From contig NZ_BJFN01000001.1 in NCBI RefSeq assembly GCF_014189855.1, forward strand, positions 868,001 through 932,000: DNA of 64,000 nt. Reading direction: 5' to 3'. The position numbers and the translations under genes were made by a program. This document shows positions 33,575 to 43,345 of the stretch, piece after piece. Source of the DNA: Buttiauxella sp. A111 (GTDB lineage Bacteria; Pseudomonadota; Gammaproteobacteria; Enterobacterales; Enterobacteriaceae). The notes beneath the pieces were generated by a model, which made no database searches, was not told the DNA's origin, and saw only the letters and a list, made by a program, of their open reading frames with translations. Each line of letters starts with the position of its first letter. Position 1 is the first letter of the stretch.

Positions 33575-35920
33575 ATGAAAAAAAGAACACCCAACCCACG
33601 TCACACCAAAAAACTGATGCTCGCCTCTTTAATATCCGTGGCGGCAACCAATCATGTGCATGCGCAAGATTACAGCTATAATAATCAGACTGTTAATAAT
33701 TCTGTTTATTTAAACGGTATAGGCGTGCAAAATGTCACAGTAGATAAATCAACTTTTAATAATTCATTGAGTGTTACCAGCAGTTGGACGAGTCGAGATC
33801 TGAATAATGGAATATCTAATGTAAAAATCACCGACAGTGATTTCAAAAAAACGTCTACAATAGGATCAGTATTATACGTTTATGCCAATGGTGCAACAAA
33901 TGTCGATATTTCCAATACCACTGTAGGCACAGGGGCATATTATTCCTTAGATATCAAGCAAGACGTTGTTAACGTTGACGCACAGATCGCAACCACGAAT
34001 ATCACCGGTTCAAGCTTTGCCGGTGCATCACGATTTGGCGTATCACACCAGTTATTGACCGTCAGCGATAGCCAGTTTGGTAGTATTACAAGCACGAGTA
34101 AAAGGGAAACGACGGCTGATATTAAAGATACCACCTTCACAGGTGCGCTGAATTTTGTAAGTGGTACTGCTACCTCATTATCACTTAGCAATACCAGCGT
34201 TGAACAACCAAAAGGTTCTGCTCAGTCTGTCATTGTTTCCTCTGGCACAGACAGCGCTATCGATATCGATAATTATCAAATTATGGCCCCTCTCAAGGTG
34301 GACAGTGTTGGTGATACACGTATTAATCTGTCAAATGGCAGTTTGGTTAACAGTGATATCAGCGCAAAGGGCGCGACGACAGAGATAAATATTGATAAAT
34401 CTGCTATCGCTGGAAATATTTCTGTAGGTAATACTAAAGACACGGCAACGGATACAGCAAATACGACGGTGAATATCGCCAACGCCACATATCGCGGGAA
34501 TATTACCTCAACTAACGATGTTGCTGATGATTCTTTAACGCTGAATGTCAACAATGGCGGCATTATCGGCGGTGAAACGGTAGACACTTCCCAAAAAATT
34601 ACCGGTTTTAACCGTGTGAGTACCAATATTAATTATGTTGACCCGACGCTGCTGAACACCGGTAAAGCGTCTTACTTCTTCTTCAACGACGGCGAAGAAG
34701 TCGCGATTACCAACAAAGTGGGAACCAATTCCATTCTGGATACGGTGCGCAGCGGCTCTTATATTAATGACCTGATTAATTATCAGGTCACTGATGAAAG
34801 TGCTAAACAGGGGCTGGCGGATAAAGGCTATTACAGCATTGTGTTTAGCGCCGACCCCATCCCAGACCCGGTTGATCCAGTGGACCCGGTGACGCCTGTT
34901 GATCCCGTAGACCCGGTGACACCTGTCACTCCGGTGGACCCTGTTACTCCGCCAGCACCAGCACCAAAACCGGAGCCAAGAATTGCCGCGGATTTGCAGG
35001 CTGCGCAGGCCGGGCTGTTAGCCAGTGACGATATGATCCACCGCATTGCCAACAGCGTGACCCAGCATCTGGACGCCCGTCATATGGGTGAAAACGGCCC
35101 ACAAACCTCCAACAGCAATGTCTGGATGGACGGCATTTATTCCGGCGGCGACCGTACTGCGGGCAGCGTGGAATACAGCAACGAAATCACCGGCTTCCAG
35201 TTGGGTGCGGATACTTCATGGGCGCTGTCTAACGGTGATTTGTTAACGCTGGGCGCGGGCCTGGGTTATCTGCATAACAACCTGGATGTCACCAGCAGCG
35301 ACGGCAGCAACGACATCGACGGTAATTACTACAGCCTGTATGCCGGCTGGACACAGCATCAGGCCGAAGGCCAGAACTGGCACCTGTTCGCTGATACCAC
35401 TGCAACCTACGGCGACATGTCCTATTCCGCGTCGGGCAAAGACGGCACGCTGAAAGCGGGCGGCGATTACGACGGTAATTCATGGTTGTGGCAGGCGCGT
35501 GTCGGTGCACAGGTGAATCTGGCCGACAACTGGTGGGTCCAGCCGTACGGCGTTCTCGGTTACAGCGAAACGAAAACCGATGCTTACAGCGACGGGTACA
35601 GCCATGTTTCTGAAGGCAAATACAGCACAGGCTTTGCAGGTGCTGGCGTGAAAGCCGGTAAAAACATCACCCTGAAAGGCGGCCAGACATTAAGCCCGTA
35701 CATCGAAACGGCTTACGTCGGGCGCTTCTCCGATGATACGCAGTTCAATACGTCAGACTATAACTTCGGCGGCCAGAACCTTAACGGCGGCAGCATTGGC
35801 GCAGGCCTGAACGCCACCCTGAGCAAAAACTGGAGCGCGACTGCGAAGGTGAATACGATCGTTGCCAGTGACGTGAATAATGAAGTGCATGCGTATCTGG
35901 GTGCAGAGCTTAAGTTTTAA
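33575..35920 (+). CDS. Autotransporter 1 (type Va) with beta-helical passenger
   Basis: The protein has 781 residues. Residues 1-30 form a signal peptide ending HVHA-QDY. A passenger of about 400 residues is rich in T, S, N, D with short repeating strands (NLSNGSLVNSDISAKG..), the look of a beta-helix. A PDPVDPVDPVTPVDP-type linker spans about 428-470. A C-terminal ~310-residue autotransporter barrel (AADLQAAQAGLLASDDMIHR.. to AYLGAELKF) ends with the expected terminal aromatic. It should display the passenger on the outer membrane, probably for adhesion or aggregation. AAGGA precedes the ATG. It is paralogous to the next gene and is followed by its own terminator. Confidence 0.88.
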   Translation: MKKRTPNPRHTKKLMLASLISVAATNHVHAQDYSYNNQTVNNSVYLNGIGVQNVTVDKSTFNNSLSVTSSWTSRDLNNGISNVKITDSDFKKTSTIGSVLYVYANGATNVDISNTTVGTGAYYSLDIKQDVVNVDAQIATTNITGSSFAGASRFGVSHQLLTVSDSQFGSITSTSKRETTADIKDTTFTGALNFVSGTATSLSLSNTSVEQPKGSAQSVIVSSGTDSAIDIDNYQIMAPLKVDSVGDTRINLSNGSLVNSDISAKGATTEINIDKSAIAGNISVGNTKDTATDTANTTVNIANATYRGNITSTNDVADDSLTLNVNNGGIIGGETVDTSQKITGFNRVSTNINYVDPTLLNTGKASYFFFNDGEEVAITNKVGTNSILDTVRSGSYINDLINYQVTDESAKQGLADKGYYSIVFSADPIPDPVDPVDPVTPVDPVDPVTPVTPVDPVTPPAPAPKPEPRIAADLQAAQAGLLASDDMIHRIANSVTQHLDARHMGENGPQTSNSNVWMDGIYSGGDRTAGSVEYSNEITGFQLGADTSWALSNGDLLTLGAGLGYLHNNLDVTSSDGSNDIDGNYYSLYAGWTQHQAEGQNWHLFADTTATYGDMSYSASGKDGTLKAGGDYDGNSWLWQARVGAQVNLADNWWVQPYGVLGYSETKTDAYSDGYSHVSEGKYSTGFAGAGVKAGKNITLKGGQTLSPYIETAYVGRFSDDTQFNTSDYNFGGQNLNGGSIGAGLNATLSKNWSATAKVNTIVASDVNNEVHAYLGAELKF

Positions 35921-35936
35921 TAACATCGAAAACAGT

Positions 35937-35960
35937 AAGGCCGCGAAAGCGGCCTTTTTT
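35937..35960 (+). terminator. Terminator of autotransporter 1
   Basis: GGCCGC-GAAA-GCGGCC followed by TTTTTT is a textbook intrinsic terminator 17 bp after the stop codon. Confidence 0.95.
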
Positions 35961-36114
35961 GTGTCTGCTTCTTGAGTATGGCTATAGAAAATTTATTTTT
36001 TAACGCCTCACATAAAACCGAATTGTTCTGCTCGCGGACCCCATAAAAACATAAGCCACATCAATACAATGCTAATTTTCAATAACCCACGCATATTTGT
36101 TCGCGTTCATTGCC

Positions 36115-36157
36115 ATCCAATAGTGGACGGGAAATGAAAAGAGAAAGTGGCTATTCT
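36115..36157 (+). promoter_or_regulatory. Promoter and operator of autotransporter 2
   Basis: ATCCA-ATAG-TGGAC (36115-36128) is followed after exactly 23 bp by TATTCT (36152-36157). This repeats the arrangement found upstream of autotransporter 1 (37 nt from palindrome start to -10 in both). Downstream bases are also similar (GC-AT-GAAATC). A short GAAATCCC/GGGATTTC hairpin lies in the initially transcribed region. Confidence 0.65.
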
Positions 36158-36326
36158 GACGCCATGAAATCCCTCAGCGAATGTGGGATTTCATTTTAGC
36201 GCCAATACCGCTTTAACCTGCTAAAGAAAGCGAAAACGTGCGCAATTCAATTTCTGTCATTAATCGAACTTAATCCATCGGTGAACAACGAATGGATAAT
36301 GCATTCGTGAAGGAATAATTAACGCA

Positions 36327-38915
36327 ATGAAAAACTTAACACGTTATTCGTGCCAGTCTAAAAGGTTAATCCTGGCTTCTTTAATATCTCTGGCTATCGC
36401 AAATGGTGCTCATGCTCAAACACAACCTTTGAATTATGGTAATGAAACTGTCAACGATTCTGTTATTTACTCTGGCCCCGACAATCTGCAATTAAATGCA
36501 GACGGCACCACATTTAATAATACTATTAATGCCACCTCAACCGACGGTAACACCGACGTTGATCTGACAAATACCCACGTTACCGATAATACAAAATCAG
36601 CGTCATCTTCCATTGTTGTTCAGGCCAATAAAGATAGCGGAACAGCAACATTTAATGCCGATAATCTGCAATTCCAGGGAAGGAGCGTTTCGGTTAATGG
36701 CGATACAACAAACGTCAATATCACCGACAGCGATTTTGAAACAGAAAGCGGTTTTAACTCTTTAGATGTGGTGCAACAAGGTGATGCTCCCGGGCAAGCG
36801 AGCCTCGTCGGGTCGCACTTCAGCAATAAAGTGTCGATCAACGCCAATGCGAACCTGTCGCTTTACGCCGACAACAGTCATTTTGACGGTGGTTTATTTG
36901 ATGTCCAAAATGGTGACTTTAATACCGAGATTAAAAACAGCACCTTTAATGACCAGCTTAATGTTCAGTCACTTCATGGCTCTGCATCTGTCTCACTCGA
37001 CAATATCGATTCCGCCACGCCTGATAAGTCATCATCCGTGCAAGTATCCACAGCAACAGACAGCACGCTGAATATCACTCACTCACGGCTCTCAAATGCC
37101 GCTCAGATGTACATTGCGAATACGGGTGCCGGTGCAACTGCAACAATAAATATTGCCGATAGCCAGATAGGTATTGCTGGCGCAGATGACCAGAAATATA
37201 TGGTTTTAGCGACTACCGCTTCCAATCAAAGTGGCGCCACAGGTTCAGCGCAGCTGAATATCGCCAACAGCCAGATTAACGGGGCTGTCGGTGCGATGGA
37301 TATGAATAAAGGTGACGCCGCTATTAATCTGACGAACGGTTCTGTCATTAATGGCAACGCCGATCTGATGGGTTCCAATATGTTGCTGAATATTGATGAT
37401 GCCCAACTGAACGGCAATATCAATGTCGACAGCGCCGCAGACAGTGCCGGTGATGTGACAAACACCACGGTGAATATCGCCAACACCACTTTTCGCGGGA
37501 ATATCACCTCTCACGATAACGCGGCTGACGATTCGTTAACGCTCAATGTGAACGGCGGCGGCGTTATCGGCGGGGAAGATATCGACAGCTCCCAGCGCAT
37601 TACCGGTTTTAACCAGGTCAATGCCTATATTAATTATGTCGACCCGTCACTGGTGAATACTGGCAAATCGTCCTACTTCTTCTTCAACGACGGCGAAGAC
37701 GTCACTATCGCCAACAAAGTCGGCGCGAATTCTGTTCTGGATTCTGTGCGCAGCGGCTCTTACATTCTGGACCACATTAATTATCAGGTCACCGATGAAA
37801 GCAGCAAACAAGGACTGACGGATAAAGGTTATTACAGCATCGCGTTCAGCACTGACCCGATCCCGGATCCTGTTCCTGACCCAACGCCTAATCCCAATCC
37901 TGAGCCTGAGCCAAATCCAGCTCCAACGCCAGACCCAGCGCCCGCTCCAGCCCCGGCACCAACACCTGAACCGAAAGTTGCTGCGGATTTGCAGGCTGCA
38001 CAGGCTGGTCTGTTAGCCAGTGACGATATGATCCACCGCATCGCCAACAGCGTGACCCAGCATCTGGACGCCCGTCATATGGGTGAAAACGGCCCACAGG
38101 CGTCAGGCAACAATGTCTGGATGGACGGCATTTATTCCGGCGGCGACCGTAAAGCGGGCACCACACAGTACAGCAACGAAATTTCCGGCTTCCAGTTAGG
38201 CGCTGATACTTCATGGGCGCTGTCTAACGGTGATGCAGTCACCGTCGGTGCGGGTCTGGGTTATCTGCATAACAACCTGGATGTCACCAGCAGCAACGGC
38301 AGCAATGACATCGACGGTAATTACTACAGCCTGTATGCCGGCTGGACGCAACATCAGGCGGAAGGCAAAAACTGGCACCTGTTTGCTGATACCACCGCGA
38401 CTTACGGCGACATGACCTATTCCGCTTCCGGTAAAGACGGCAATGTTAGTGCCAGTGGCGATTACAACGGTAAATCGTGGTTATGGCAGGCACGCGTCGG
38501 TGCGCAGATTAATCTGGCGAATGACTGGTGGGTTCAGCCGTACGGCATTTTAGGTTACAGCCAGACGAAAACCGATGCATACAGCGACGGGTACAGCCAT
38601 GTGTCCGAAGGCAAATACAGCACAGGTTTTGCCGGTGCGGGCGTGAAAGCGGGTAAAACGATCACATTGAAAAGCGGCCAGATATTACGCCCATACATCG
38701 AAACGGCTTACGTCGGGCGCTTCTCCGATGATACGCATTTCAATACGTCAGACTATAACTTCAACGGCCAGAACCTGAACGGTGGCAGCATCGGCATAGG
38801 GGTGAACGCCACCCTGAGCAAAAACTGGAGCGCCACCGCCAAAGTCGATACGTTAGTGGCCAGTGACGTGAGCAACGAAGTCCACGCGTATCTGGGTGCC
38901 GAATTTACGTTCTAG
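36327..38915 (+). CDS. Autotransporter 2 (type Va), paralogue of the preceding gene
   Basis: The protein has 862 residues. The signal peptide ends at residue 30 (NGAHA-QTQ), the same length as in the paralogue. The passenger is longer and mostly different in sequence, but its last ~110 residues before the linker (DDSLTLNVNGGGVIGGEDID.. to DKGYYSIAFS) and the whole barrel are nearly identical to autotransporter 1. The linker (about 511-550) is a different Pro-rich type (PDPTPNPNPEPEPNPAPTPD). The C-terminus AYLGAEFTF fits BAM recognition. Probable role: surface adhesion. Tandem duplication with passenger divergence is inferred. Confidence 0.88.
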   Translation: MKNLTRYSCQSKRLILASLISLAIANGAHAQTQPLNYGNETVNDSVIYSGPDNLQLNADGTTFNNTINATSTDGNTDVDLTNTHVTDNTKSASSSIVVQANKDSGTATFNADNLQFQGRSVSVNGDTTNVNITDSDFETESGFNSLDVVQQGDAPGQASLVGSHFSNKVSINANANLSLYADNSHFDGGLFDVQNGDFNTEIKNSTFNDQLNVQSLHGSASVSLDNIDSATPDKSSSVQVSTATDSTLNITHSRLSNAAQMYIANTGAGATATINIADSQIGIAGADDQKYMVLATTASNQSGATGSAQLNIANSQINGAVGAMDMNKGDAAINLTNGSVINGNADLMGSNMLLNIDDAQLNGNINVDSAADSAGDVTNTTVNIANTTFRGNITSHDNAADDSLTLNVNGGGVIGGEDIDSSQRITGFNQVNAYINYVDPSLVNTGKSSYFFFNDGEDVTIANKVGANSVLDSVRSGSYILDHINYQVTDESSKQGLTDKGYYSIAFSTDPIPDPVPDPTPNPNPEPEPNPAPTPDPAPAPAPAPTPEPKVAADLQAAQAGLLASDDMIHRIANSVTQHLDARHMGENGPQASGNNVWMDGIYSGGDRKAGTTQYSNEISGFQLGADTSWALSNGDAVTVGAGLGYLHNNLDVTSSNGSNDIDGNYYSLYAGWTQHQAEGKNWHLFADTTATYGDMTYSASGKDGNVSASGDYNGKSWLWQARVGAQINLANDWWVQPYGILGYSQTKTDAYSDGYSHVSEGKYSTGFAGAGVKAGKTITLKSGQILRPYIETAYVGRFSDDTHFNTSDYNFNGQNLNGGSIGIGVNATLSKNWSATAKVDTLVASDVSNEVHAYLGAEFTF

Positions 38916-38960
38916 CCTATAGCGTCGAAAACCTAAGGCTTTCCCAACACCTTTTGCCGG

Positions 38961-38992
38961 AATACCCCAACTACAAGCTGGGGTATTTTTTT
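38961..38992. terminator. Terminator between autotransporter 2 and mdfA
   Basis: AATACCCCA, a loop and TGGGGTATTTTTTT form a stem followed by seven T residues on the plus strand. On the minus strand it follows the mdfA stop closely, so it may act for both convergent genes. Confidence 0.88.
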
Positions 38993-39004
38993 CTCGAAAC
39001 TATC

Positions 39005-40225
39005 TTAAGAATCGTTTCTGTTACCGACACTTTTATCTTTCAAAAAAGCAAACATCAACCCGAGCCAGATAACGCCACCCAGCAAATTCAGCAGGCTGAA
39101 CAAACCGTTGCCACCAAACAGATAAGCATGCTTACTCACCTCGATGCCGACGGTGAAAATAAGCATCTGCAACATGCCCATCGCGGCGGATACCGTGCCT
39201 TTGCTCATGTCGCTGGCGAACAGCGTCAGGCGTACCAGACCTGCGTTGGCAAGGCCGATGCCAAAGGCATAAATACTCAGCCCGGCGGTCATCCACAGAT
39301 ACGCATGAGAGGACGCAACGGTTGCGACAGCCGCCACCACCAGACCCGGCACAATCCACCAGCCGCCCATAATAATCAGCGAACGCACGCTACGGCGTGA
39401 GGTTAAACGCGCCAACACCAGGTTCCCGAGGATCAACGCGCCAAAGATCGGCACCTGCAGTAAACCGTATTCATAGGTCGACAGTTTTTCACCGCTGATG
39501 ATGATAATCGGCGATTGCGCAATCCACGCCAACAGCGGCAGGCTGACAAAACCAATCGCCAGTGCCCCTGCGACAAAACGCCCGTTGCTCAGCACCAGTT
39601 TGTAATCATGGCCTAAATCACGCAGCGACAGCTTCTCGCCCAGACGCGTCGCGGTTTCCGGCATAGCACGGTGCAATCCGTAAAACGAAAACGCCGCCAA
39701 CGCCGCAAACAGCACAAACATGGTTTCCCACGGTGCGTAGTGGATCCATGCGGCCCCCACCAGCGGGCCAAGCAGAGGCGCAATCAATGCCACGTTCGCC
39801 ATCAGCGCCGTGATTTTAATACACACCGCTTCTTCAAAGGATTCCTGGATTGCGGCATACCCCACCGCGCCAATAAAGCACAGGCTGACCCCCTGCAAGA
39901 ACCGCAGGAAGGTGAATTGTTCAATGTTCTGTGCCAGCAACGTGGCAAGACACGTGACGATAAACCACACCACGCCGGTCAACATCACCGGACGACGGCC
40001 AATACGGTCTGATAGCGGCCCAAGCAGCCACTGTAAAAACATGCCGCCCGCCAGATAGGCCGTCATGGATGTCGGCACCCATTCGATTCCCGCGTTGTAC
40101 TGCTCGACCACCGCCAGCATGCCTGGCTGGATCATGTCATTACCGATATACGTAGAAAATTCATAGAGTACCAGGCACAGCGGGAACAGCAGTGCCTGGC
40201 GACCCAGTCGCTTATTATTTTGCAT
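39005..40225 (-). CDS. mdfA: MdfA multidrug/proton antiporter (MFS)
   Basis: The protein has 406 residues from [16 protein letters not shown] (E. coli 410); a longer open frame upstream is not coding. Twelve hydrophobic segments are evident. [11 protein letters not shown] carries the membrane glutamate needed for cationic drugs, [14 protein letters not shown] is MFS motif A, and [19 protein letters not shown] motif B/C. MdfA exports chloramphenicol, ethidium and other compounds and contributes to alkaline pH tolerance. It is divergent from ybjG, with a ~200-bp region between them. Confidence 0.95.
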   Translation of the reverse strand: MQNNKRLGRQALLFPLCLVLYEFSTYIGNDMIQPGMLAVVEQYNAGIEWVPTSMTAYLAGGMFLQWLLGPLSDRIGRRPVMLTGVVWFIVTCLATLLAQNIEQFTFLRFLQGVSLCFIGAVGYAAIQESFEEAVCIKITALMANVALIAPLLGPLVGAAWIHYAPWETMFVLFAALAAFSFYGLHRAMPETATRLGEKLSLRDLGHDYKLVLSNGRFVAGALAIGFVSLPLLAWIAQSPIIIISGEKLSTYEYGLLQVPIFGALILGNLVLARLTSRRSVRSLIIMGGWWIVPGLVVAAVATVASSHAYLWMTAGLSIYAFGIGLANAGLVRLTLFASDMSKGTVSAAMGMLQMLIFTVGIEVSKHAYLFGGNGLFSLLNLLGGVIWLGLMFAFLKDKSVGNRNDS

Positions 40226-40424
40226 TAGAAACTCAAGAGAAAAGAAAACGTTCGAAGTGTAATAAATTGTCTTCGGGGTAGATAGTGAATTGTTATTTAC
40301 CCAGGGCAATCGTTGAGTTGTTTAAGGTTTTATTAAGAAGCCCAAAGTAGGCTGTCGTCCTATGGTCACGATGCAGGGTGTACGGCATCATCTTCATTTG
40401 ACGGGTTAAGGAACTCATAACGTT

Positions 40425-41033
40425 ATGATCGAACAACTCAATCAGACACTTTTCTTGCTGATTAACGCCACGCCGCAATCCCCTGAGTGGCTCATAAAAC
40501 TTGCGATTTTTATCGCCAAAGATTTGATAAGCATCGTACCGCTGCTGATTGCCATTCTGTGGCTGTGGGGCGAACGCAAACAAATGACCGCCCAACGAAT
40601 GATGATCATCAAGACCGCGATGGCCCTACTTATTTGCGTGTCGCTATCCTGGGTTATTGGCCATATCTTTCCGCATGACAGGCCGTTTGTTAGCGGGTTT
40701 GGCTACAACTTTCTCCATCATGCCCCGGACGACTCTTTCCCAAGCGACCATGGCACGGTGATTTTCACCTTCGCACTGGCATTTTTGCTCTGGCACCGAG
40801 TGTGGTCAGGGTTGGTGTTGTTTGTCCTCGCCTGCGCCATTGCCTGGTCACGTGTTTACCTCGGCGTACACTGGCCGCTGGATATGCTCGGGGGTTTACT
40901 GGTGGGCCTGTGTTCTTGTCTGCTGGCTCAAATAACATGGAACCTGTTCGGTAAGCAGATATACGCGCGCCTGCATCAGGCATATCGTTTCTGTTTTGCC
41001 CCGTTCATCCGCAAGGGTTGGGTGCGTGACTAA
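40425..41033 (+). CDS. ybjG: Undecaprenyl-diphosphatase YbjG (PAP2 family)
   Basis: The protein has 202 residues (E. coli 198). Five or six transmembrane helices carry the PAP2 phosphatase motifs RPFVSGF, PSDHGTVIF (catalytic His) and SRVYLGVHWPLDML (second His and Asp). It recycles the cell-wall lipid carrier by dephosphorylating undecaprenyl diphosphate on the periplasmic side and contributes to bacitracin resistance. Order with mdfA and deoR matches E. coli. Confidence 0.94.
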   Translation: MIEQLNQTLFLLINATPQSPEWLIKLAIFIAKDLISIVPLLIAILWLWGERKQMTAQRMMIIKTAMALLICVSLSWVIGHIFPHDRPFVSGFGYNFLHHAPDDSFPSDHGTVIFTFALAFLLWHRVWSGLVLFVLACAIAWSRVYLGVHWPLDMLGGLLVGLCSCLLAQITWNLFGKQIYARLHQAYRFCFAPFIRKGWVRD

Positions 41034-41066
41034 GTGTTTTTGCAAAGGTAATATGCGTTTAATAAC

Positions 41067-41102
41067 GCCCTCACCCTAGCCCTCTCCCCCAGGAGAGGGA
41101 AC
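41067..41102. repeat. REP-like CCCTC.. hairpin C (single unit)
   Basis: GCCCTCACCCTAGCCCTCTCCCCCAGGAGAGGGAAC is one copy of the dispersed hairpin, lying between ybjG and deoR. Confidence 0.75.
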
Positions 41103-41123
41103 AAAAAGGTTTAGTTGCACATT

Positions 41124-41888
41124 ATGGAAACCCGGCGCGACGAACGCATCAACCGCCTGATTCAGGCGCTTAAACGCAGCGACAAAATTCACCTGAAAGA
41201 AGCGTCTGCTTTGCTGGGTGTCTCTGAAATGACGATTCGCCGTGACCTGAGCAATGACGCTGGGCCGGTTGTCCTGTTAGGCGGTTATGTGGTTCTCGAA
41301 CCCCGTAGCGTCACCGCCAATCACTACCTGTTAAGCGATCAGAAAACCCGCCGCATCGAGGAAAAGCGCCATGCTGCGCGTCTGGCAGCGGCTTTGGTGC
41401 GCCCGCATCAAACGGTATTTTTTGACTGTGGCACCACGACGCCGTACATCATTGAAGCCATAGATGACGATCTGCAATTCACCGGGGTTTGCTATTCGTT
41501 AAACACTTTTCTGGCGTTGCAGGACAAACCGGGCTGCCGGGTTATTTTGAGCGGCGGTGAATTTCACGCCAGCAATGCGATTTTCAAACCGATTAATTTC
41601 CAGGAATGCCTGAATAACTTTTGCCCGGATATCGCTTTTTTCTCCGCAGCAGGGATCCACATTCGCCATGGGGCGACCTGTTTTAATCTGGATGAATTGC
41701 CGGTAAAACACTGGGCGTTAGCGATGGCACAGCAGCGAGTGTTGGTGGTGGACAGCAGCAAATTTGGCAAAGTCCGCGCCGCATGCATGGGGCCCGTCTC
41801 TGCTTTTGACTTGATTATCAGCAACGAAAAACCTGACGCGGCGTTTGTTGACTACGCCGCGTCAGAGAATATTGAACTCAACTGGTAA
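41124..41888 (+). CDS. deoR: DeoR, deoxyribonucleoside catabolism repressor
   Basis: The protein has 254 residues from METRRDERINRL (E. coli 252). An N-terminal DeoR-type helix-turn-helix (KEASALLGVSEMTIRRDL) is followed by the sugar-phosphate-binding domain (FFDCGTTTPYIIEAI, CYSLNTFLALQ). DeoR represses deoCABD and nupG and is released by deoxyribose-5-phosphate. Its stop codon lies 3 bp from that of the convergent dacC, with no visible terminator between. Confidence 0.95.
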   Translation: METRRDERINRLIQALKRSDKIHLKEASALLGVSEMTIRRDLSNDAGPVVLLGGYVVLEPRSVTANHYLLSDQKTRRIEEKRHAARLAAALVRPHQTVFFDCGTTTPYIIEAIDDDLQFTGVCYSLNTFLALQDKPGCRVILSGGEFHASNAIFKPINFQECLNNFCPDIAFFSAAGIHIRHGATCFNLDELPVKHWALAMAQQRVLVVDSSKFGKVRAACMGPVSAFDLIISNEKPDAAFVDYAASENIELNW

Positions 41889-41891
41889 ATA

Positions 41892-43097
41892 TTAAGCAAA
41901 CCAGGAACCGAACCAGCTGTGTAACTTCATCATCACAAAGTCCCACATACGGCTAAAGAAACCACCCTCTTCCACGGCCTGCATCACCATCAGAGGGCGC
42001 TGCTCGATTGATTTGCCGTTAAGCTGGAAGTCGATAGTGCCCACAACCTGGCCTTTTTTCAGCGGAGCGGTAAGTTGCGGCTCATTGAGGGTGAAACTGG
42101 CCTTCAGGTTCTTCAGTTGGCCGCGCGGAATCGTGACCGAACCACCTTCACCTGCCCCCAAATTCACTTCGCTTTTGTCACCGAACCATACGCGTTGCGT
42201 AACAAAAGTGGCATCCGGTTTAATCGGCGTGACCGTTTCAAAGAAGCGGAAGCCCCACGTCAGCAATTTTTCACTTTCATTGAAACGAATACGGTCGGTT
42301 TTGGTTCCCAGTACCACGGAAATTAAGCGCATGTCGCCAGAGGTTGCGGATGCCACCAGGTTATAGCCTGCGCCCGTAGTGGTGCCGGTTTTCATACCGT
42401 CAACGTTAAGGTTCGAGCTCCACAGCAAGCGGTTACGGTTCGGCTGCTTGATGTTGTTAAAGGTGAACTCTTTCTCTTTGTGGATGGCGTACTCTTCTGG
42501 CACGTCGTGAATCAATGCCTGACCCAGCAACGCCATATCACGCGCGGTACTGAACTGCCCTGGCGCATCCAGGCCGTGTACGGTTTTAAAGGTGGTGTTC
42601 TTGAGATTCAGCTTCTGCGCATAGTTGTTCATCAGGCTGACGAACGAATCCTGGCTGCCCGCGACATAATCTGCAATCGCAATACTGGCATCGTTGCCGG
42701 ACTGGATGATCACGCCTTTATTCAAATCTTCAACCGAGACTTTATCGCCCGGCTTGAGGAACATCAGCGAAGAACCGCGCAGCGCCGGGTTACCGGTAGC
42801 CCAGGCATCTCTTCCGACGGTGACCATGTCGGTCAGTTTGATTTTATCCGCTTTGATGGCCTGGCCAACCACATAGCTGGTCATCAGCTTAGTCAGACTC
42901 GCCGGATCCAATTGGAGGTCGGCATTTCCTTCCGCCAACACTTTGCCACTGGCGTAATCCATTAAGATCCAGGCTTTAGCATCAACTTGCGGTGCGTCAG
43001 CAGTCTGTTCTGCACTCACCGCAGGCGCGGCTATCAACAGCAGGGTCGTACCTGCGAGTAATGATCGTAGCGAAGCAGGGATTTGCAAAGTTTTCAT
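41892..43097 (-). CDS. dacC: D-alanyl-D-alanine carboxypeptidase DacC (PBP6)
   Basis: The protein has 401 residues from [12 protein letters not shown] (E. coli 400); upstream in-frame codons are discarded because GGTGG precedes this ATG. The signal peptide ends at VSAEQ. Active-site motifs are SLTK (Ser67-Lys70), SGN (Ser133) and KTG (Lys234). A C-terminal amphipathic helix ([20 protein letters not shown]) anchors it to the inner membrane. It trims the terminal D-Ala from peptidoglycan pentapeptides in the periplasm. Confidence 0.95.
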   Translation of the reverse strand: MKTLQIPASLRSLLAGTTLLLIAAPAVSAEQTADAPQVDAKAWILMDYASGKVLAEGNADLQLDPASLTKLMTSYVVGQAIKADKIKLTDMVTVGRDAWATGNPALRGSSLMFLKPGDKVSVEDLNKGVIIQSGNDASIAIADYVAGSQDSFVSLMNNYAQKLNLKNTTFKTVHGLDAPGQFSTARDMALLGQALIHDVPEEYAIHKEKEFTFNNIKQPNRNRLLWSSNLNVDGMKTGTTTGAGYNLVASATSGDMRLISVVLGTKTDRIRFNESEKLLTWGFRFFETVTPIKPDATFVTQRVWFGDKSEVNLGAGEGGSVTIPRGQLKNLKASFTLNEPQLTAPLKKGQVVGTIDFQLNGKSIEQRPLMVMQAVEEGGFFSRMWDFVMMKLHSWFGSWFA

Positions 43098-43345
43098 AAC
43101 ACCACCCAGTATCCATTCTAAAAAAGTCACGACGCGCGTCGTTACCCGAAAATTCAAGTTGCCAGTAAACTAGCCTGTGGAATCGCTTAAAGAAACATAA
43201 CGTTGGTAAAGTTTTTTAAGTTTATTCGATAACTGCGCGACTTGCCGCCACGTTGATAAGATTTTTACCCGCTGTTGAGCTTACGTGCTGTTTTCTTCGC
43301 CAGCGCACGGCATACTGAGGTGCAAACTAACAATGAGGAAACAAA

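Noticed and set aside
33386-33604. 72-residue minus-strand frame in the autotransporter leader
   Set aside because: Created by ERIC sequence and overlapping the autotransporter start; no support.
34855-34980. Tandem DPV/TP repeat as a possible CRISPR-like or minisatellite array
   Set aside because: It is in frame within the autotransporter and encodes its Pro-rich linker; there are no spacers.
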